Assembly (NCBI GenBank): GCA_027625915.1
Contig: JANTQA010000072.1
Span: 806,001 to 870,000 of the forward strand
Length of the DNA: 64,000 nt
Direction: 5' to 3'
Origin: Anaeramoeba flamelloides
Taxonomy: Eukaryota > Metamonada > Anaeramoebidae
Made by a program: the position numbers and the translations under genes. Below, piece by piece: positions 57,921 to 64,000 of the stretch (positions are counted from its first letter, which is position 1; each line of letters begins with the position of its first letter). The notes beneath the pieces were generated by a model, which saw only the letters and a program-made list of their open reading frames with translations, ran no database searches and was not told the origin of the DNA.

Positions 57921-58045
57921 TTTTAATATCCATCCAAACACCTTAAACACATGGGATTCACCCACTCCAACTGGACCCATTTGAACTGGAAAATGGTTTA
58001 TATCCTTGATATCTGCCCCAGATAGATTAAAAATTTCTCATTCAT
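57921..58045 (-). other. Candidate orphan exon
   Basis: A minus-strand stretch, more GC-rich than its surroundings, reads EIFNLSGADIKDINHFPVQM then GPVGVGESHVFKVFGW without a stop. An AG acceptor precedes it (GAATGAG) and a possible GT donor follows HVFK. There is no ATG and I do not recognise the family. It lies downstream of the E2 gene on the same strand and could belong to the next gene. Confidence 0.3.
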
Positions 58046-58431
58046 ATTGTACTTGAGGTAAAAATTTTGAATGAGCACATCAAAAAAGTGTGTTTGTAAA
58101 TTTCTTTAACTTTTATCAACAATTATTGATCGATCAAAGGTTAGATACCATTAAATACTTTTATTTGAATGTTTTTTTTTATTTTTAAATAACTCAACTT
58201 TAACACTATATCAACCATTCGTAAAATTTTGGTATAACGAAACAGATTAGGTAATTGGGAAAAAGAAATGAAAAAAAGCATCAGAAAAAACAAAAAAAAA
58301 TCAAGAAATATAATACGTGTTTGTTTAAAAACGTATTTATTTATTATTTCATGGATAAAATTTTTGTATATATATATATATAATTAGGCGATTATTCAAC
58401 TTTGAATTCCTTGTAAATTCAAAAAAAAAAA

Positions 58432-61400
58432 TTAATCAAACCAACTTTGTTCAACAACTTGACGAACTTTCCAATAATATTCTTTTTTATTTATATTGAA
58501 TAATTTTGCAGCTGTGTTGTTTGCTATTATGAATTAAAAGGTTTAAAATAATAAATCAAAATAGAAAAAAATTAGATTTTGTATCTTAAATGTTATTTAA
58601 TTTTTATATTAGATTTGTCTTCATAAGAAGTTGATAAAAAAAAAGAAAAAGAATGAAAAAAAAAAATATTAATCAAGTCTTTAATTTAAGGATACTACTT
58701 GCCCCTGTTTTCAAACTGTTATGTGTATTCATTTTTTTTTTACTTTTTTTGGAATTTTTATTAATATTTGGAAATTCTCAAATATTTTCAATTTGCATTA
58801 TCTCAAAATGAAAAATATTTTTTTTACAAAATTAACTTTTTAATATTTAATAGTTGCTATTGAATGAGTAGTCATCAACAATATTTAAAAATTGAATATT
58901 AAAATATAATAAATAGTTATTATTATCTATGTATTATAATATATTTCCTGAATTATTTATAAGAGAAAAGTGAATTGAAAAAAAATTTTTTAAACTAAAT
59001 TCCAAAATTTTGGCACGGTTCAAACAGTTGAAAGAATAACAATAAGACATTTTACATTCAATTTGGAAAGAATTTTGATTTTACGAACAAATTAATTTTT
59101 ATGTCTTTTTTGATTTGTTTTCATTTCCTTTTTTCAGTTACCTAATCTGTTTGGTTAGATCTGGTATTTTTTTTTTCAATAGTTGATAGAAGGTTAGTGT
59201 TGAGTTTGTTAAATTGGAAAATCACATACAATTGGTAGATGTTATATTGTTATTTGATCGATCAATAATTGTTGGTGCAATTCCAACAAATTTATCAATA
59301 CAATTGTTTACTCAGTTCGTTTCATCATTTTGGACACACCAATTTCTTTTTTTGAGTTTTATATTTTTTTCTTATATTTGGATGAAAATGATTTCGTTAT
59401 AAAAACATTAATATTGGACAATTTAAACGTGATGAAATATCATGTTGTGAAAAATACCAATAATTGTGATTTTTTTTTGGATTATTTTTGATTTTGGTTA
59501 TGTTCAAATTTTTGGAATGAGGGTTAGAATAAAGATATTAAATTTTTGTGTCTATGATTACACAGCATATTAATACAAATGTATTTATCGTGTTATTTTG
59601 TACTATTTTTAATCTGAGTTTGTGAAGGATCAATTATCGATAAAATTTTAAGACTGGTTAATAATCATGTCAGAATTTTTATTTCATTTCTAAAATTAAA
59701 ATTGATCAAAGTAATGTTGATAAAAGGTGAAGGTGTTAGTTTTTTTCCAAATTACACCTTTTCCTGACATAAAATGCTGAATGGTTTTAAAAACTCCAAA
59801 TTATTTCGATAATAACAGTTTTCTAAAAAGTGAAAAGCTAAGGTTTTAATAATCCCTTACAGATTGTTCTTTTAAAGTTGTCTTACATGTTTTATGCATA
59901 TATTTTAAAATTATTGGTTTTCATTTTTTAAAAATAGCTAGATTATTCTTTAACAATTAACTTTTTATTTTCTTTTTTCTTTTCTTTTTTTTTGTTTAAG
60001 GTATTAGTCTCCACCACAATTGAATCTAATATTAAAGTATGTTGTTATTGAATGTAAATAATCTCAGTGCTAAATTGCTCATAAAAACCCGATTACTAAA
60101 TAGTACTATTAGTTGATCTCATCAATTAAACCTGATCCGTTGTGTTTGTAAAAAACCCAACAATTTCAGAATAAAATCTTCATTTCGAGACAAATTTAAA
60201 GATTGAGCCATCAAATTTCATACTTCAAAGTTGAAAAATATCTTTCTTAAATTTGTCTTAAAATTTTGATCAGTTGCTCAAAATTTGATTTTTTTTAAAA
60301 ATTTAATATTTACTCACTGGTTATATTTTTTTGACAAATTATTTCTAAAATATTGGAAATATATTGATGTTATTCATTAGATTTGAAAAAAGAAAACAAA
60401 AATAATCAATATTTTTGTTTTTTATGTTAATAATTATTGAGCAAATCTTGAAATTAAAAAAAATAGTTATTTTTGGAGATCCTATCTATCAATTATTTGA
60501 ATACTATTATTTTTTTTGGGTTTGTATTTTTGAGATTTGAGAACAAGTAATTAGTTAAAATTTCCCAAATATATAATTTTTAATTGTGATCTTTAGTAAA
60601 AAAAACCAATAATTTATATGGTTCAATGATATTTATAATAAATTTTTTGAGAACCATTTGAATTATTTAGCACTAATATCATTTAAACCCAATTGTACTT
60701 CCTTTAATTATCGACGAATCTATGGTGGATGCTGATCCTTTAAGGATAAAAAAGAAAATTAATTTTTTTTTTTGTATTTTGAATATAATTAAAGAAAAGT
60801 TGACTTTTTAATCTAAAAGTCAAAGACGCTTTCCGAAAAATTTTCAGAAAAAAATTGGAAATTCTCATTTTTAGAAAATTTTTAAGGGACAAGTAATTTC
60901 AGCAAAAAATAATTTTCTGAATAGGAAAAAAAAATTTTGTAATTTTTAAAAGTACCTAATACCAATTAAAAATTAATCAACCTGTCATATACAATCAATC
61001 TCAAAAAATCAACAATGAAAAACTTGGATATTTTGAGAAAAAAGGCGCCCAAGAGCGACACTCAATTTGCAATTTAAATGTAAGAATATATAATTTTGAA
61101 TACAACTGGGTCGGTTTGGTAGTGTTGCTCTTTTTGGTGCTTTTTGAGATCTTGAAGATGATTTTTTTTTTCATTTTTTTTAAATCAGTTATTTTAGTCA
61201 AAGAAGATTGTAACACCCTTACTCTTTCAAATTTAGAGGGATATTAAACAAACCAAAAATTTAATGAAAAATTAGGCGAACCTTTAAAAATTTCCATTTT
61301 CTGTAAGGCACTTCTATGACTAAAAGTTTGATCTTGAATGAACAAAATGAAATTAAATTTTTGTTCCAATCCAAAATCTCCAGACAGAAACAGAAAAAGG

Positions 61401-62592
61401 ATAAAAGTGTGTGTGTAATTTTATTTTGAATTCTTTTGAGATTAGCTCTGAATTTACCTTACAATATAAACAAACGAGACGTAGAGTAAATTTATCCATT
61501 TCTTTTTTTTTTAAAACATTCCGTAAAACAAATCACAAAGTACTTGTTGGCATTTCTCACAATAATAATATGAATTTTTTTTTGAATTGCTTCAATATGA
61601 AAACAAGAAGAGAAAATAGAAAGAATGGCATTTAGTAACTTACCAGGGCTAGAGGTGTTGGGGTCAGATAATAGTGACTATTGGATCAATTAAAAAAAAG
61701 ATAAAAAAAAAGAGAATTAAAATTAATAAGAAATTTTGTTCTGATGATCATAGCAGTTTTAAAACAGTCGAACAAAACAGTGTTTTTTACAGTTCTCAAA
61801 ATAGTTACTTTTTGGTCTTCCCATTTTTGTTATGGAAACATTTTCAAACCTTGTTGTGACACTTTTTTAAAATTGCATAAAACAAACAATTAAATTAAAG
61901 AAATTAAAAAAAAAAGAAAAAAAGTGTACTTGTATTGCAGTAAGAATTGCAGAAACTTCGTACAACGGAGACCAGTCAGACTGTAAAAGATTTAAACAAA
62001 TACTGCCATCAGTGTATACATTTGGATGGAAAATTTTGCTTATAAATTTCACATTTGGAGGCTTGTTGGGATATTCCTCAGTAAATTGCATCGTTAATTT
62101 AAAGGTGCCACCTTCCCAAGCTATAATTTGAAGGGTTTTTAAATAAATAAAGGATTTAAAAGATGTGTGTCAGTGATGCTTTAAATGATCCTTTCTTTAC
62201 TTTTCTTTTTCTTTTTTCTTTCTTTATTCTTTCTTTATTCTTTATTCTTTTTTTTTCATTTTCATGGGAAAACAAGAAAAATTAAAAATGACGAGCGAAT
62301 TTTCGCTCCGATTCCTCATCCTTTTTTATTGTTCTTTTATTAACAGAAAAAAGAAAATTTACCTGTGTCTTCAGGACCATAAATTACTGCACTCCAAAAA
62401 TAAATATCGTTGTCTGCTGGGTGCGCCTATTTATTGTTTTAGTGTTAGGTTATGTAAGAATTGGCTTATTTCTTGAGAATTTGAAAGAGAAATCAGTTTG
62501 GAGAATATCTTTACGTGAATTCCATAGAAGTTTCCTGGCTTTTGTAGAGACTTTAAATCCCGAATTAATCTTTTACGGGCAGTTGTAGTCAT
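58432..62592 (-). CDS. Rad6/UBC2-type ubiquitin-conjugating enzyme E2
   Basis: Five exons on the minus strand: 62592-62515, 62426-62363, 62120-61930, 61677-61644 and 58523-58432. All introns are GT..AG with matching phases (0, 1, 0, 1). The spliced length is 459 nt, giving 152 residues, as in Rad6/UBE2A (about 150-152). The protein starts [18 protein letters not shown], a Rad6 hallmark. HPN is at residues 79-81 and the catalytic Cys is Cys89 in [20 protein letters not shown] and [19 protein letters not shown] are typical core motifs. The last exon supplies [16 protein letters not shown], the normal C-terminus without an acidic tail. E2 enzymes take ubiquitin from E1 and pass it to substrates with an E3. 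Rad6 types mono-ubiquitinate histone H2B and PCNA in the nucleus. The segment [13 protein letters not shown] differs from the usual PPEGVSGAP. Intron 4 is about 3.1 kb against 88-252 nt for the others. Confidence 0.92.
58524..61643 (-). other. 3.1-kb fourth intron of the E2 gene
   Basis: It starts GTAAGTTAC and ends ATAATAG on the minus strand. It contains the dispersed-repeat copy at about 60950-61250 and otherwise non-coding AT-rich sequence. Short frames inside it (59214-59402, 61001-61216, 61411-61635) are not called. Confidence 0.85.
60950..61250 (+). repeat. Dispersed repeat inside E2 intron 4
   Basis: It matches 18740-19040 directly, sharing AAAAAATCAACAATGAAAAA-like, GACACTCAATTTGC and GCTTTTTGAGATCTTGAAG landmarks. 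Confidence 0.5.
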
Positions 62593-63019
62593 TATTTTTG
62601 GTCACAAGTAAAAAAATGAATAAAAGTATCGGTCTTATATGTAAACCAGTAAAAAATTTCAGATAATTTTATTGATGGTATTCTCTACTTTCAAATTTTG
62701 GAGATGTCAAGTTCAAAAAATTATGATCTCTAAAGAAAGCTAGAAAAGAAAATTAGTTTATTGAGATCAAATTTTTTTTCCATTTTTATAAATAAAGGAA
62801 AACATTTTAATCCATTTTATTTCTCACAATTTATCTCTAGTTTTTTACCCTTTTTATACTCGTTTCCAACAGTATTACACAATAAAAGTCTTTATTACCA
62901 GTAATATTAATCAAAAGATGTTTTTTTACTTAATTGAGATAAATCTTTTGATTAACCAAAAAAATGATTATTCAACCCATTAAAAAGAATTGTTTTTTTA
63001 AGAAGGATATTTATAATTA
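62593..63019. other. Spacer upstream of the E2 gene
   Basis: Gene-free; should carry the E2 promoter on the minus strand. No specific motif identified. Confidence 0.5.
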
Positions 63020-63570
63020 AGAAATTTTTAAAGTCATTTTAAAATTTTACCGAGAAATATTGTTTTTGTAATAAGATGAAATTTGTTTTTTCAAAATAAA
63101 ATTTTCTTGAAGATATTTTGAGTTAAGTATTTGATCCTCAAAATTCATTATCATTTCTTTTTTTATTCCAAAAATTTTTTTTGAAACAATAAAGTAATTA
63201 CTGGCAGCTAATGTCAACCAGTTTGTTCAAAAAATCTTTAATTAGAACTTATTGTTTGTATTTTTTTTGTTTTTCTGTAAACAAAAAATGACTTTTTTAA
63301 AACTTTAAGGTATATAAAAAGTTTTTACAATAGTTCTAAATTTTATTGTTAAATGTTGGTTTAGCTTTTTTCAAATTTTGTTTTATCTAACAACCTACAG
63401 TATTAATTTTATTTTACAGAAAATAACATTACAAAAATAATAAATCAAAAATAATAACAAAATAAAAAAAATTTTCCTTCCAAATCAAGATTTGCCAAAA
63501 TAAAACAAAAAAAATATTTCACCATTTTCAAAATTTAACTTAATTTTTAAACAAAATAATTAGTTACTTT
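63020..63570 (+). repeat. Decayed dispersed repeat (copy of 9560-10115)
   Basis: Direct partner of 9560-10115; landmarks are given there. Sequence from 63571 to 64000 is gene-free spacer. Confidence 0.55.
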
Positions 63571-64000
63571 TTTTCATTTTAAATTGGAGATAGGAGATTC
63601 TACTTTTTTAAAATAGAATCAAAATTAATAAATTGTATAGATGATGTTTACACACCCAATATATAAGGTAAAACACAAACAAAATAAAATAAAAATATTA
63701 TAAAGGATCTAAAAAATAATTCATTTTATTGGTTAAAAATAATGGGTATTCAACAAATTTTTATAGCAAAAAGTTACTGTAAAACCTAAAAAATGGAATT
63801 TCTTGATTATTTAAATTCAAGAAGTTTCGATTTGATAGTTAAGAAATTTAATGTTCTACCCAACAACCAAAAGTTTTTGACTCAAATTTTTTAGAAAAAG
63901 AAGGCAATTTAATGATATTTGAGAGGTTTTCATTTTTTATAACAATAAAAACACATTTATAAGAAAATTCTTGAATTTGAATAATAAGAATTTACATTTG

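Noticed and set aside
1-64000. tRNA, rRNA, reverse transcriptase, capsid or viral polymerase genes
   Set aside because: Read for B-box-like motifs, conserved rRNA blocks and family motifs on both strands by eye; none was found. A covariance-model and profile scan would be decisive.

Overview
This is a very AT-rich eukaryotic nuclear window. Long homopolymers and AT-rich spacers surround a few protein genes, the introns are GT..AG, and the standard code is used (all recognised genes end in TAA with no in-frame stop reassignment needed). Lys/Glu/Gln-rich low complexity inside an LRR-BTB protein, a Stealth phosphotransferase, a Rad6-type E2 and an NADH-oxidase-like flavoenzyme suggest a free-living, possibly microaerophilic amoeboid protist (Anaeramoeba-like). 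That placement is inference only; no rRNA or other marker gene is present.

Layout. 1-16 kb: an LRR/double-BTB gene (+, 4706-6955) and a Stealth-family phosphotransferase (-, 10503-11606), set in spacer with decayed dispersed repeats and foldback elements. 16-34 kb: a dense field of about 20 copies of a 200-bp, almost wholly palindromic, TA-flanked MITE (family 1), with a second MITE family nested in one copy. Six copies interrupt one minus-strand gene carrying a Ulp1-type protease domain (25475-29291). 32-37.5 kb: a CACTA/EnSpm-type DNA transposon whose Tnp2-like transposase, split by introns, runs toward a C-terminal Ulp1 protease. 37.7-45.7 kb: an 8-kb element bounded by about 490-bp inverted repeats, holding three unfamiliar ORFs and tandem arrays; a related ORF lies just outside its right end. 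49-50 kb: an unknown highly charged protein. 54-55.6 kb: a pyridine nucleotide-disulphide oxidoreductase with one 123-nt intron. 58.4-62.6 kb: a five-exon Rad6/UBC2-type ubiquitin-conjugating enzyme (-) with a final intron of about 3.1 kb.

The host genes look like independent single-gene loci, with no operon logic. The accessory centre (16-46 kb) is a nest of DNA transposons. Its most provocative feature is that the family-1 MITE ends (TACAGTCA) fit the ciliate IES end consensus TAYAGYNR. Removing each of six MITEs down to one TA leaves an open reading frame at every junction. This could be a recent MITE burst or a sign of precise excision. A second recurrent oddity is that several otherwise open frames, including the host oxidoreductase, are broken only at runs of nine A where eight would keep the frame.
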